DNA from: Henriciella sp. AS95
GTDB lineage: Bacteria > Pseudomonadota > Alphaproteobacteria > Caulobacterales > Hyphomonadaceae
DNA length: 64,000 nucleotides
Direction of reading: 5' to 3'
Assembly (NCBI RefSeq): GCF_038900055.1
Contig: NZ_JBBMQM010000001.1
Coordinates: forward strand, 3,596,001 to 3,660,000
The notes beneath the pieces are model-generated. The model was not told the DNA's origin. It saw only the letters and a program-made list of their open reading frames with translations, and did not search any database. This document shows positions 8,805 to 17,685 of the stretch, piece after piece (the stretch's first letter is position 1; every line of letters begins with the position of its first letter). Both the position numbers and the translations under genes were made by a program.

Positions 8805-9632
8805 TTAGCTGAAATCAAAATCTTCTAGCTTGTGGCCGGGATCGGGCCATTCCAGGCCCATCTCTTCCATGGTTCCTCGCACGATCCGCGCAATGGCGGC
8901 ATTCCGGCGAGGGCGGCTGTCTGAGGGGATGACATACCACGGCGCCCATTCGGTAGAGCAGCGCTCGACCATGGTTTCATAGGCAGACATGAAGTCCGGC
9001 CAGAGCTTGCGATCTTCAAGGTCGCCCGGATTGAACTTCCAGCGCTTGTGCGGCTCGGTGATCCGCTCTTTCAGACGGATGCCCTGCTCTTCATGGCCGA
9101 CATGCAGCATGAATTTCAGGATCTTGGTGCCGTTCTCGGTGAGGTGTTTTTCGAACTGGTTGATCTGGTCATAGCGCTGCTCGACCGCGTCGGCGGGGGC
9201 AAAGTTGCGGACTTTCACGACCAGCACGTCTTCATAATGTGAGCGGTCGAAAATGCCGACAAAGCCCTTGCGGGGCGTGGCTTGATGCACGCGCCAGAGA
9301 TAGTCATGGCCGAGCTCGATCCGGGTCGGGGCCTTGAAGGCCTTCACCTTCATGCCGAGCGGGGAGGTGTCTGCGAAGACATTGCGGATCACGCCGCTCT
9401 TGCCGGAAGTGTCCATGCCCTGCAGCACGATGAGAAGGGCCTGCTCGCGCGTGGCGTACAGCAGGTCCTGCAGCTCGTCGATCGCACCGGCATCGGCCTT
9501 CAGGGACTTTTTCGCATGCTTCTTGTCGGGGAAAAGCTCACGGTCGCCTGAGTCGCGCGATGAGAGGTCGAACGTTTCGCCGGGCGGTGCGATGAAGCGC
9601 TCCCGCACCTCCTTGATGGATGGTTTGCTCAT
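8805..9632 (-). CDS. ppk2: polyphosphate kinase 2 family protein
   Basis: 275 residues, the usual single-domain length. Walker A in LIVLQGMDTSGKSGVIRNVF and Walker B/lid region in GFVGIFDRSHYEDVLVVKVR identify the PPK2 family, which moves phosphate between polyphosphate and (d)NDP or NMP in the cytosol. The conserved RWKFNPGDLEDRKLW lies near residue 205. Whether it prefers NMP or NDP cannot be told here. It lies downstream of rpsD, separated from it by a terminator, so it has its own transcription unit. Confidence 0.93.
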   Translation of the reverse strand: MSKPSIKEVRERFIAPPGETFDLSSRDSGDRELFPDKKHAKKSLKADAGAIDELQDLLYATREQALLIVLQGMDTSGKSGVIRNVFADTSPLGMKVKAFKAPTRIELGHDYLWRVHQATPRKGFVGIFDRSHYEDVLVVKVRNFAPADAVEQRYDQINQFEKHLTENGTKILKFMLHVGHEEQGIRLKERITEPHKRWKFNPGDLEDRKLWPDFMSAYETMVERCSTEWAPWYVIPSDSRPRRNAAIARIVRGTMEEMGLEWPDPGHKLEDFDFS

Positions 9633-9661
9633 AGTTGCGCGCTCCTCATGCCCTTAAAACC

Positions 9662-9694
9662 AAAAGAAAAAGCCGCGCCCAATGGAGCGCGGCT
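9662..9694 (-). terminator. rpsD terminator
   Basis: AGCCGCGC (9671-9678) and GCGCGGCT (9687-9694) with an 8-base loop; on the minus strand TTTTTCTTTTG follows the stem. Confidence 0.85.
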
Positions 9695-9723
9695 TGAACT
9701 GGTTCGCAAGTGCTTGTCGCGGC

Positions 9724-10341
9724 TTACGAGGAATAGAATTCGACGACCTGGGCCGGTTCCATCTTGACGGCGTAAGGCACGTCATTGAGTTCCGGTACGC
9801 GAACGAAGGTCGCGGTCATCGCTTTTGGATCGACGTCGATATATTCCGGCACGTCGCGCTCTGGCGAGCCGAGGGCTTCCAGGACGAGCGCGAGGTTGCG
9901 GGACTTTTCGCGGATTTCGACAACGTCGCCAGCTTTCAGGCGGACAGAGCCGATATTGGTTTTCACGCCGTTCAGTTTCACGTGGCCGTGGTTCACGAAC
10001 TGGCGGGCTGCGAAGATCGTCGGAACGAATTTCGAGCGGTAGACAAAAGCGTCGAGACGGCTTTCGAGCAGGCCGATCAGGTTCTCGGCGGTGTTGCCCT
10101 TCATCCGGTTGGCTTCATCGAACGTCTTGCGGAACTGCTTTTCCGTGATGTCGCCATAATGGAATTTGAGCTTCTGCTTGGCCATAAGCTGCATACCATA
10201 GTCAGAAACCTTCTGACGACGGCCCTGGCCGTGCTGGCCTGGCTTGGTTGGGCGCTTGTTGACCGGAGATTTGGGGCGACCCCAGATATTCTCACCGACA
10301 CGACGGTCGATCTTGTACTTCGTCGAGTGACGACGTGACAT
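9724..10341 (-). CDS. rpsD: 30S ribosomal protein S4
   Basis: 205 residues. Primary 16S rRNA-binding protein of the small subunit. The N-terminus [20 protein letters not shown] and the S4 RNA-binding domain ([34 protein letters not shown]) are clear. The N-terminal zinc cysteines of some S4 proteins are absent, as in the Cys-free type. Single gene with its own terminator. Confidence 0.97.
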   Translation of the reverse strand: MSRRHSTKYKIDRRVGENIWGRPKSPVNKRPTKPGQHGQGRRQKVSDYGMQLMAKQKLKFHYGDITEKQFRKTFDEANRMKGNTAENLIGLLESRLDAFVYRSKFVPTIFAARQFVNHGHVKLNGVKTNIGSVRLKAGDVVEIREKSRNLALVLEALGSPERDVPEYIDVDPKAMTATFVRVPELNDVPYAVKMEPAQVVEFYSS

Positions 10342-10430
10342 AAGTGTCTTCCTTTTACGACGCGGGCCGGTGGAACGCCTTCATGGGTCCCACGATTTCA
10401 ACGGCGGCTCCGCACCACCCGTCTTGAAGC

Positions 10431-10454
10431 GGCGCTTTAAATGCTAAAAGCGCC
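10431..10454. other. hairpin between rpsD and the DEAD-box helicase
   Basis: GGCGCTTT (10431-10438) and AAAGCGCC (10447-10454) form an 8-bp stem directly after the helicase stop on the minus strand. There is no T-run outside the stem, so it may be a weak terminator or an mRNA 3' stabiliser. Confidence 0.4.
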
Positions 10455-10460
10455 TGATGG

Positions 10461-11738
10461 TCAAGTGGCGTGACTGTGCTGGGCTGCCTTGCTCTGACCG
10501 CGATGGCCATTCGACCGGCGGTTGCGGTTGCCATTGCGTGGCTTGCGGCGGCGCTGACCGTCTTTTGACGGGTGGAAACCGCTGGCTTCACGCTCATTGA
10601 CCGGTTCCTGATTGGCGCCGGCTTCATTGCCCGGCAGGCGGTTGCCGATCAGCTTCTCGATGTCACGCAGCAGCTTGCGTTCCTCGCTGTCACACAGCGT
10701 GATCGCGATGCCGCTTTCGCCAGCGCGGGCCGTGCGGCCGATACGGTGGACATAGGACTCCGGGACGTTGGGCAGCTCATAGTTCACGACATGGCTGACC
10801 TGGTCGATATCGATGCCGCGGGCGGCGATGTCTGTGGCAACCAGCACGGTGAGCTTCTTGGCCTTGAAGGCGTCGAGCGCCTTGGTGCGCTGGTTCTGGC
10901 TCTTGTTTCCGTGAATGGCGGCAGCGGCAAGGCCGGCCTGTTCCAAGTGGCGGCAGACGCGGTCTGCGCCGCGTTTGGTGCGGGTGAAGACGATGGCGCT
11001 ATCGACGGTCGGGCCGCGCAGGATTTTCGTCAGCACATCGCGCTTTTGCGGGTGCTGCACGAACTGCACGGACTGGTCGATGCGATCAACAGGCTTTGCG
11101 ACCTGAGCCACGGCGACACTGACCGGATCATCGAGGAACTGCTCGGCCAGCTTGCGGATATCTTTCGGCATCGTGGCGGAAAGGAGGGCCGTCTGGCGCT
11201 TTTTCGGAAGCTGCGTCAGCACTTTCCGGATCTGTGGCAGGAAGCCCATATCCATCATGTGATCGGCTTCATCGAGGACGACGGTGCGGATCTGGTCAAA
11301 CCGGATGGCGTTCTGGGACTTCAGGTCGAGCAGACGGCCAGGCGTTGCGACGACAATATCGACGCCGCGCTCCATGGCGCGAACCTGCTTGCCGATCTTC
11401 AGACCGCCAACGATGACGGTGACGGAAAATTTGCTGCCCTTGCCATAGGCACGGACGCTATCGGCGATCTGGGCTGCCAGTTCGCGGGTCGGGGCCATGA
11501 TCAGGGCCCGGCAGGATTTTGGCTGTGGCCGCTCATTGTCGAGAGACAGGGCATGCAGGACCGGCAGCACGAAGGCGGCGGTCTTGCCGGTACCCGTCTG
11601 GGCGGTGCCGAGAATGTCCTTTCCGGCAAGCATGGCGGGAATCACCTGCGCCTGGATCGGGGTTGGTTCGGTATATCCTTCGGCTTGAAGCGCACGAAGA
11701 ATGGGCTCGGCGAGGCCGAGATCGGAAAACTGGGTCAA
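10461..11738 (-). CDS. DEAD-box RNA helicase
   Basis: Two RecA-like domains with all classic motifs: Q motif (TEPTPIQAQVIP), I (AQTGTGKT), Ia (PTRELA), DEAD-type box II (VLDEADHMMDMGF), III (SAT), and VI (HRIGRTARAG). The C-terminus is a basic, disordered tail (RRRKPRNGNRNRRSN), typical of RhlE-like helicases. The start is TTG 11738 (MTQFSDLGLAEPILRAL), because homologues begin at this Q-motif lead-in; an ATG at 11969 would add 77 residues of non-helicase-like sequence. GAAAG lies about 9 bases before the TTG. Cytosolic RNA remodelling in ribosome assembly or mRNA decay. Confidence 0.93.
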   Translation of the reverse strand: MTQFSDLGLAEPILRALQAEGYTEPTPIQAQVIPAMLAGKDILGTAQTGTGKTAAFVLPVLHALSLDNERPQPKSCRALIMAPTRELAAQIADSVRAYGKGSKFSVTVIVGGLKIGKQVRAMERGVDIVVATPGRLLDLKSQNAIRFDQIRTVVLDEADHMMDMGFLPQIRKVLTQLPKKRQTALLSATMPKDIRKLAEQFLDDPVSVAVAQVAKPVDRIDQSVQFVQHPQKRDVLTKILRGPTVDSAIVFTRTKRGADRVCRHLEQAGLAAAAIHGNKSQNQRTKALDAFKAKKLTVLVATDIAARGIDIDQVSHVVNYELPNVPESYVHRIGRTARAGESGIAITLCDSEERKLLRDIEKLIGNRLPGNEAGANQEPVNEREASGFHPSKDGQRRRKPRNGNRNRRSNGHRGQSKAAQHSHAT

Positions 11739-11998
11739 AATTATTCTTTCAGTATGCCTGATGTGCGGCAGTCTGGCCGGCACGAGGCGCCAAATATCAA
11801 GCGCGGCAGACCATTCTGCCGCGTGCTCATGTTTGCGCTGTTCAGGGCTTTTTCGAGAAGGCAACGATCGGAAAGGAAAGTCGCTCGACCCGGACAGTAT
11901 GGCCGGATCACTTGATCGATGCCTGAGGCGTCTTGTCTGGTCAGATAAGGTGTTCGGCCTGAAACGCAATGGTTTTTTGCGTCAGCAAGGTATTTCGT

Positions 11999-12685
11999 TC
12001 AGTCGTCGACGTTTTCCAGATAGTCAGACATCTTCGTCTTGTCGCGCTTTTCGGCGCGCCAGGTCCACAGGGTCAGCGCGATGAACGACATGAGCAGCAA
12101 CGTCCCAAGTGCAAGCGTCAGCTGGCCTGGCGCCGGACCGATATGGGCCCGCTGAAACATCTGGTCGACGCCAACGGCCTCAATCGGATGGATCCAGAGT
12201 TTGGCGATATAAGACGCGTACTGGATGATGAAGACCCAGAGATAGTTGCGCCTCAGCCGCTGGCCGAGCGCCCGCGGCAAGGAAATACGATGGCGCGGGC
12301 GGACATAATCGTCCGACAGGGCCGTGCCGCGATCCAACGGGATGTCAGCGCCCTTCCCTTGCAGGATGGGCACCATCACCGCCAGCTCCATCATGCGCGC
12401 GCGAAATTTCCAGACGGCGAAATAGCGATAGCGCCGCGCTTCGAGGAAAAGGAACATGATGGTCAGCATACCGACCAGCGGGATGGGAAGCGGAGACGCG
12501 GTCGCGCTGGAAAAGCTTACCGAGAGGGCAATGCCGGTCGATACCACAGCCCAGTTGGTCGTCATGTCGAGTCGCTGTCGCCAGATGGTCGAGCGATAGA
12601 CTTCGGCGCGGTAGAGGTGCGCGAGCGCGCCGATCTCTTTCGAGCCTGCGATTGGCGGGGTGGTGTCTGAGACTGAATCGTCCAT
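11999..12685 (-). CDS. DUF2270 membrane protein
   Basis: 228 residues. The N-terminal cytosolic part AHLYRAEVYRSTIWRQRLDMTTNWAV leads into two adjacent membrane segments (near residues 45-85); two more lie near residues 150-165 and 190-210. The YRAE...W..RLD...NWA pattern fits the DUF2270 family of predicted integral membrane proteins. Function unknown. Transcribed on its own. Confidence 0.8.
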   Translation of the reverse strand: MDDSVSDTTPPIAGSKEIGALAHLYRAEVYRSTIWRQRLDMTTNWAVVSTGIALSVSFSSATASPLPIPLVGMLTIMFLFLEARRYRYFAVWKFRARMMELAVMVPILQGKGADIPLDRGTALSDDYVRPRHRISLPRALGQRLRRNYLWVFIIQYASYIAKLWIHPIEAVGVDQMFQRAHIGPAPGQLTLALGTLLLMSFIALTLWTWRAEKRDKTKMSDYLENVDD

Positions 12686-12862
12686 CGGTTTGCACTATAC
12701 ATGATTTGCGTGAGGGCGAAGATAAATTTGTATGTTTTTAAGGCGCAATCAGCGCATGCCTGCCTTGCGGTCATACGATGTCATGGTTAACGCGGATGCC
12801 CTTTAGCGGCGGGGCTGATCATGCCAAATGCCATGCCCCGAAAAATTCACAATTCAGCTATT

Positions 12863-12903
12863 GACCACAACTGTAATCGGTCGTAACGACTACAACCGTA
12901 GTC
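12863..12903 (+). promoter_or_regulatory. two tandem BlaI/MecI-type operators with promoter
   Basis: GACCACAACTGTAATC (12863-12878) and GACTACAACCGTAGTC (12888-12903) agree at 13 of 16 bases and start exactly 25 bp apart. Both fit the BlaI/MecI core (TACA-N2-TGTA-like), and the second is a dyad GACTAC-AACC-GTAGTC. TTGACC at 12861-12866 could be a -35 and TAACGA at 12884-12889 a -10, so repressor on both sites would cover the promoter. This implies autoregulation of the following pair. Confidence 0.8.
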
Positions 12904-12921
12904 AATAGGAATTCAGGTTCG

Positions 12922-13284
12922 ATGCAAATTACACCCGCAGAACTGGAAATCATGAACGTGCTCTGGGACCAGCCGGGCGTCGGTGCGAGTGAGATCGCCG
13001 AGGCCCTGAAGGCTGACAAGTCCTGGAATATCCGCACGATCAAGACGCTTGTGGGACGCCTTGTCGAAAAAGGCGCACTCGATACTGAACCCGATGGTCG
13101 GCGCTATCTCTATCGCCCGCTCATCAAGCGCGGCGACTATCAGAAGAAAGCCGCAAAACAATTTGTAGACCGCATGTTCGGTGGCCGGGCGGCCCCGCTC
13201 GTTGCACACCTGGCCGACGCAAGAGGCCTGAGTGCAGACGACATCGCCGAACTTGAAAAGCTTTTGGGGGAGCTGAAGAAATGA
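12922..13284 (+). CDS. BlaI/MecI/CopY-family repressor
   Basis: 120 residues. The winged-helix start MQITPAELEIMNVLWDQPGV and SWNIRTIKTLVGRLVEKGALD, followed by the wing DGRRYLYRPLI, are diagnostic. The C-terminal dimer region ends SADDIAELEKLLGELKK. It represses its own operon through the two operators just upstream and is inactivated in classic systems by the partner membrane protease, which follows with an ATGA overlap. Confidence 0.95.
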   Translation: MQITPAELEIMNVLWDQPGVGASEIAEALKADKSWNIRTIKTLVGRLVEKGALDTEPDGRRYLYRPLIKRGDYQKKAAKQFVDRMFGGRAAPLVAHLADARGLSADDIAELEKLLGELKK

Positions 13285-15380
13285 ACCCGTTTGAAAACAT
13301 GAACCCACTTCTCGCGAACAGCCTTCAGACGAGCCTTGCCGTTGCTGTTCTCTTCGCACTGGTTCTGGTCGTGCGCCGGCCATTTGCCCGCCAGTTCGGG
13401 GCGAAGGCAGCCTATGCGCTGTGGCTGGTCCCGCTGGCCCGGCTGTTCATGCCGCCCCTGCCGGCCAACTGGTCGCTATTCGGCGCCCTCGGCCCGGTTG
13501 AAGCGGCGCCAGAGCCTGTCATGGCCCCGCCGGTTGTGTTCCACCCTGCCCAGCCGAGCGATGTAAAGGTTGTTGTCAGCGACTTGCCGACGGCCCCTCC
13601 GGTGATCGAGTTTGCACAAGCGCCTGTCGCAGACGTGCCCGCTGAGCCGGGCATGCTGGACGCCGTGATGAGCGTGGCACCGCATCTGGTGGTTCCGCTC
13701 TGGCTGACGGGTATCGCCCTGATGCTGGGCCTCGCCTGGCGCCGTCAGGCGGTCTTCCACCGCCTGATCCGCGACGACTCCGCGCTGGCGTCGGACACGG
13801 TCAGTGAGATGGCCCACGAGATTGCCGCGCAGCTGAAAGTGCGCCGTGGTTTTGAAGTGCGCACCAGTCTCCTGAATGGCAGCCCTCTGGTGACGGGCCT
13901 CAAGCGCCCTGTGATCCTGCTGCCGGAATGGTTTGAAGCCGACTATTCACCCCGCGAACAGCGCGATGCGCTGACCCACGAGCTGATGCACGTGAAGCGC
14001 GGCGACCTCTTTGCCCTGCAGGCAGCCCAGATCGTGCTCGCGCTGCAGTGGTTCAACCCTCTTGCTTACCTGTCCATCCGCGCCTTCCGCGTGGACCAGG
14101 AAGCTGCTTGCGACGCTGATGTGCTTCGGGCGGGAACATCATCAGCGTTCTCCTATGGCCGTACCCTGATCAAGGCTGCACGCCTTGCCGGACCGGCTGA
14201 TAGCGCCTTCAGAGGCGCAAACCTCACCCTGGCGCATCCCATAAAAGAAAGACTAATCCTGATGCAGAACACCGCCCCAACCCTTCGCAAGCGCCTGCTT
14301 GGCACGACGCTGGCCATCACGCTCGGCTCTGCCGCGATCTTCACGACCGCGTCCTGCGCCGCCTCGGCCACCCCGCGTGACCAGTCATCGGCTGAACTGG
14401 CCGGCGGCGACGACAAGGTTGCAGACGTCGAGCGCGAGACCCGCGCCTACAGCTTCAGCTCGCACCATGACGATGATGACAGACAGTTTGTCATGCTGAG
14501 CGACCCGTTCGAGTCTTTGCAGCCGCGCCTCAGAAATCTCGATAATCTCGACCTGTCTGACCTTGAGCAGGAAATGCAGAAGCTCTCTATCGAGATCAGC
14601 CAGGTCGGCGAAATGGAAGCGATCAAAGCCATTTCTGAAATCGACTTCTCTGAACTGGCCGAGTTGAGCGAACTCTCTGGCCTTGCCGAGCTTGGCAATA
14701 TGAAGTTCGACTTCGATCTCGACCTCGATCTGGAAGGCCTCGAAGACTTCGACATCGAGACGGTCGAAACCGAAGATGGCGTGAAGATCATCATCCCGAA
14801 CCATGAGATTTTCATCTCCAAGCTCGATGAAGGCAAATTCGAGATCGAGATGGAAAAACTGGAAGCCATGGCAGAGGCTCATGCCGAACGCGCAGAAGCG
14901 ATGGCCGAAGTCTACGCCGAACGCGCCGAAGCAATGGCTGAAATGCATGAGCAGCGTGCAGACGCCTGGGAAGAAGCCAATGACCAGCGCATGGAGAAGA
15001 TGGAACTCGTCATCGAACGGGAAATCGAAAGCCGCGCCGACCGTATCGAAGAGCTCGGTGACCTGATGGAAATGCGCATCGAAGCGGCGTTTGAAGACGG
15101 TCTGGAAGATGATCTCGAAGCGGCTGGCGACGTCGTGGAAGAGCTGGCTGACCAGTGTGAAGACCGCGACGATGACCTCAATTCACCAGCCATCGTGTCG
15201 GCGCGGGGCGATGACGGCAAGACCTATCGCGCGCTCTGTGTGAATGGTGGGAGCGACCGCCTCAAAGGCCAGGATGTGAAGGACTTCGTCCAGAACCATC
15301 CAGAGCTGAGCGACGCGGAAAAAGAGCGCTTCAACCAGCAGCGCTCCTACTCATACGAATATTCCTGGTCTGAAGAATAA
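13281..15380 (+). CDS. BlaR1/MecR1-like M56 sensor protease with acidic coiled-coil C-terminus
   Basis: 699 residues, translationally coupled to the repressor (ATGA). N-terminal membrane segments and the zinc motif H233-E-L-M-H237 (LTHELMHVKRGDLF) with a downstream E-A-A-C-D motif place it in peptidase family M56, which relays a signal by cutting the repressor. After a membrane segment near 345-360 there is no penicillin-binding domain. Instead there is an acidic, Leu/Ile-rich stretch (about 380-510) and five consecutive 11-residue repeats at residues 528-582 (first ones EAMAEAHAERA and EAMAEVYAERA), then more acidic helix and a small Cys-containing end. The sensed signal is therefore not obviously a beta-lactam. 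Confidence 0.9.
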   Translation: MNPFENMNPLLANSLQTSLAVAVLFALVLVVRRPFARQFGAKAAYALWLVPLARLFMPPLPANWSLFGALGPVEAAPEPVMAPPVVFHPAQPSDVKVVVSDLPTAPPVIEFAQAPVADVPAEPGMLDAVMSVAPHLVVPLWLTGIALMLGLAWRRQAVFHRLIRDDSALASDTVSEMAHEIAAQLKVRRGFEVRTSLLNGSPLVTGLKRPVILLPEWFEADYSPREQRDALTHELMHVKRGDLFALQAAQIVLALQWFNPLAYLSIRAFRVDQEAACDADVLRAGTSSAFSYGRTLIKAARLAGPADSAFRGANLTLAHPIKERLILMQNTAPTLRKRLLGTTLAITLGSAAIFTTASCAASATPRDQSSAELAGGDDKVADVERETRAYSFSSHHDDDDRQFVMLSDPFESLQPRLRNLDNLDLSDLEQEMQKLSIEISQVGEMEAIKAISEIDFSELAELSELSGLAELGNMKFDFDLDLDLEGLEDFDIETVETEDGVKIIIPNHEIFISKLDEGKFEIEMEKLEAMAEAHAERAEAMAEVYAERAEAMAEMHEQRADAWEEANDQRMEKMELVIEREIESRADRIEELGDLMEMRIEAAFEDGLEDDLEAAGDVVEELADQCEDRDDDLNSPAIVSARGDDGKTYRALCVNGGSDRLKGQDVKDFVQNHPELSDAEKERFNQQRSYSYEYSWSEE

Positions 15381-15414
15381 TCCCTTCGAACCGGACTTCA
15401 GATCTGGAATTGGA

Positions 15415-15448
15415 AGGCCTCTGCTCCGACCCGGCAGAGGCCTTTTTC
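15415..15448 (+). terminator. terminator of the BlaI/BlaR1-like operon
   Basis: AGGCCTCTGC (15415-15424) pairs with GCAGAGGCCT (15434-15443), followed by TTTTTC. A 10-bp perfect stem. Confidence 0.9.
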
Positions 15449-16134
15449 TATTTCAGCAACCGCCCCTTGCTGATGCGCTGGACCAGCAGCGCAAAGCCAA
15501 ACAGCACCGTTGTCAGGCCAAGGAAGGCGAAAATTCTCAGCCACCATGTATCGAACCGGTCCTCGCCGGTCACATCCATGATGTGGAAGCGCCAGAGCAC
15601 ATCGAAGATGCGCCATTTCGGTGTGCGGACCGCGGTGACGCGCGCCGCTTCGGCATCAACCCAGAAGACGGCGCGGTCGAGACCCTCGAATTCGACGCGC
15701 CAGAGCGGCTTTGTGGAGAAGGCCTCGCGCGGTGGATGGTCGATCCGTTCCACCGTTGTGGCGTAACCGCGTCCAGCCCACGCCTCTTCAGCAATTCGGC
15801 GGACCGCTTTCTCGCCCAGCGGCGACAATTGCTCGCCCGTTGAGGCCTCATAGAGCGCCGTCCAGCCATCGCCGGAGACCTGCCAGACGGGACGGCCCAG
15901 GACCTGACGCAGCTCAGCTTTTTCAATGGCCTGCCCAACGTCTGGCGGCGTGATCTCGCCCAGCCCGGCAAGATCAACCGCCGGCGCGTCTGCCCGCAAA
16001 TGCTCACCGCGGATCTGTTCGATGGGGAAGAGCGTGAAGAACAGGCCGCTCGCCGTCCAGAACAGAAGCTGGAAGCCGACGACAAGGCCGAGCAGCTTGT
16101 GGACGCGGGCAACCCGCCGGGCATTCATGGCCAT
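15448..16134 (-). CDS. PepSY-domain membrane protein
   Basis: 228 residues with a membrane segment at each end (LLGLVVGFQLLFWTASGLFF near 13-32; IFAFLGLTTVLFGFALLV near 200-218) and a periplasmic region between. The N-terminal R-x-H-K-x-x-G pattern and the C-terminal FHIMDVTGED...WW plus membrane segment are those of small PepSY-associated TM proteins, sometimes linked to iron uptake or reductases. GAGGG precedes ATG 16134. The biochemical role is unknown. Confidence 0.82.
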   Translation of the reverse strand: MAMNARRVARVHKLLGLVVGFQLLFWTASGLFFTLFPIEQIRGEHLRADAPAVDLAGLGEITPPDVGQAIEKAELRQVLGRPVWQVSGDGWTALYEASTGEQLSPLGEKAVRRIAEEAWAGRGYATTVERIDHPPREAFSTKPLWRVEFEGLDRAVFWVDAEAARVTAVRTPKWRIFDVLWRFHIMDVTGEDRFDTWWLRIFAFLGLTTVLFGFALLVQRISKGRLLK

Positions 16135-16223
16135 CTGTTTCCCTCACTCTGGATCCTCCCCTTTGCCGGAAGGGGCCGGGTGATGTCGAGACTTTCGTGA
16201 AGACCCGTGCTCTGGCGGGTGCC

Positions 16224-16829
16224 TTAGTCGAGAAGGTGCCGCGCAATCTCTTCGGTCAGCTCTCCGCGCCGCGCGCGCTCCAGGGCCGTGAGAACCATAA
16301 GATGGGTGAAGCTGTCGGTGATCTCGCCGTTAAGGCAGCGATCGACAAGCGTCCGGACAGGCACCCGCTCGACTTTCAGCTCTTCGGACGGTTCGGGTGC
16401 AGCGTCCCCGGCGCGGAGCCCCCATGCGATATAGCCGAAGGCGCGCTCATCGGTGACTGAGTTGGACAAATGCCACTCGCCCAGCAGCTGCCAATGGGCG
16501 GCGCGCAAGCCGGTCTCTTCCTGCAACTCGCGCGCGGCGGAGATTTGCGGATCGATGTCCTTCGCGCCGCCGCCTTCGGGAAGTTCCCAGCCATAGGCAT
16601 CGAAAGTGAAGCGGTGCTGGCCGACGAGCCAGGTGTGGCCCTCCTCATCGATAGGCAGGACGCCGGTCGCGTAATTGGCGTAGCGCACCACGCCGTAAAT
16701 GCCGGGCGCGCCATTGGGATGGGTGACCTGGCTGGTTTCGACGCGGATCCAGGGGTTTTCATAAGAGAGCTCGGTCTCATGCACCTGCCATGGGCCGTTG
16801 CGCTCTGGATGCCGGGAATCATCTGCCAT
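16224..16829 (-). CDS. NUDIX hydrolase (ADP-ribose pyrophosphatase-like)
   Basis: 201 residues. The NUDIX box is in LPEGGGAKDIDPQISAAREL-QEETGL: the metal-binding R-E-L-x-E-E-x-G-L core is intact, while the first conserved Glu (eight residues before the Arg) is Ile. The beta-strand before it (HTWLVGQHRFTFDAYGWELP) is typical of the ADP-ribose/nucleotide-sugar branch. Hydrolysis of a nucleoside diphosphate derivative in the cytosol is expected; the substrate is open. Confidence 0.88.
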   Translation of the reverse strand: MADDSRHPERNGPWQVHETELSYENPWIRVETSQVTHPNGAPGIYGVVRYANYATGVLPIDEEGHTWLVGQHRFTFDAYGWELPEGGGAKDIDPQISAARELQEETGLRAAHWQLLGEWHLSNSVTDERAFGYIAWGLRAGDAAPEPSEELKVERVPVRTLVDRCLNGEITDSFTHLMVLTALERARRGELTEEIARHLLD

Positions 16830-16908
16830 GCGCAGACACTAGTCCGAGACGCTCCTGGCACAAGCGGGAGGCCTGTCAGTGTTCCGGAATCAGGCTAATC
16901 CAACCGCC

Positions 16909-17655
16909 ATGTCCTGGATCGCCGCCCTTGTCATCCTCATTGCGACGCTGATCACGGCTTTCATATCAGGCATTTTCGGCATGGCGGGCGGGCTCATCCT
17001 GATGGGGGTGTTAACCGCGGTGCTGCCCGTCGCGACAGCGATGATCGTGCACGGGGCGATCCAGATGGTGTCAAACGGATGGCGCGCCTGGCTGTTGCGA
17101 GGCCATATCGACTGGAAGGTGTTTGCCCGCTACCTCGCAGGGTCGGTCGTGGCCATCATCCTGCTGTTCCTGGTCGCGTGGCGGCCCGACAAGACGATGG
17201 TCTACCTGATGCTGGGGCTGATCCCGTTTCTGGTCTGGATCCCCAAGTCTTTGGTGGACCTTGATATCCAGAAGCCAGGTCAGGCCGAGGGGGCGGCAGT
17301 GGTGGTCCAGTCGCTGAACACGCTGGCCGGGGTATCAGGCCCGCTGCTCGACCTGATGTTCGTGCGCACGGACATGACCCGGCAGGCGATTGTCGCCACC
17401 AAGGCCGTTACGCAAGTCGTCGCGCATCTGGTGAAGATCGCCTTCTGGAGCGTGCCATTGCTGGCCGCGAGCGGGATATCGGCGATGCCGCCGGTCTGGT
17501 TGCTGGCGCTTGCCATACCGTTGTCGATGACGGGCACATGGCTCGGCGGGCTGGTGCTGGAGCGGATGAATGATGTCGACTTCAAGCGCTGGATGCGCTG
17601 GCTGGTGACGGTGATCGGCGCGGTCTATCTGGCGCGGGCGGCGGGATTAATCTAG
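16909..17655 (+). CDS. TauE/SafE-family sulfite/organosulfonate exporter-like protein
   Basis: 248 residues from ATG 16909. The paired hydrophobic repeats with FISGIFGMAGGLILMGVL in the first helix and a second half beginning near GVSGPLLDLMF give the inverted-repeat TauE/SafE topology with about eight membrane segments. An upstream GTG at 16879 is possible. The substrate is uncertain; members export sulfite, sulfoacetate or similar small anions. No sulphur-metabolism genes are near. Confidence 0.82.
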   Translation: MSWIAALVILIATLITAFISGIFGMAGGLILMGVLTAVLPVATAMIVHGAIQMVSNGWRAWLLRGHIDWKVFARYLAGSVVAIILLFLVAWRPDKTMVYLMLGLIPFLVWIPKSLVDLDIQKPGQAEGAAVVVQSLNTLAGVSGPLLDLMFVRTDMTRQAIVATKAVTQVVAHLVKIAFWSVPLLAASGISAMPPVWLLALAIPLSMTGTWLGGLVLERMNDVDFKRWMRWLVTVIGAVYLARAAGLI

Positions 17656-17685
17656 TTAAACGACAGTTTTCTTGGACGTGTGATG

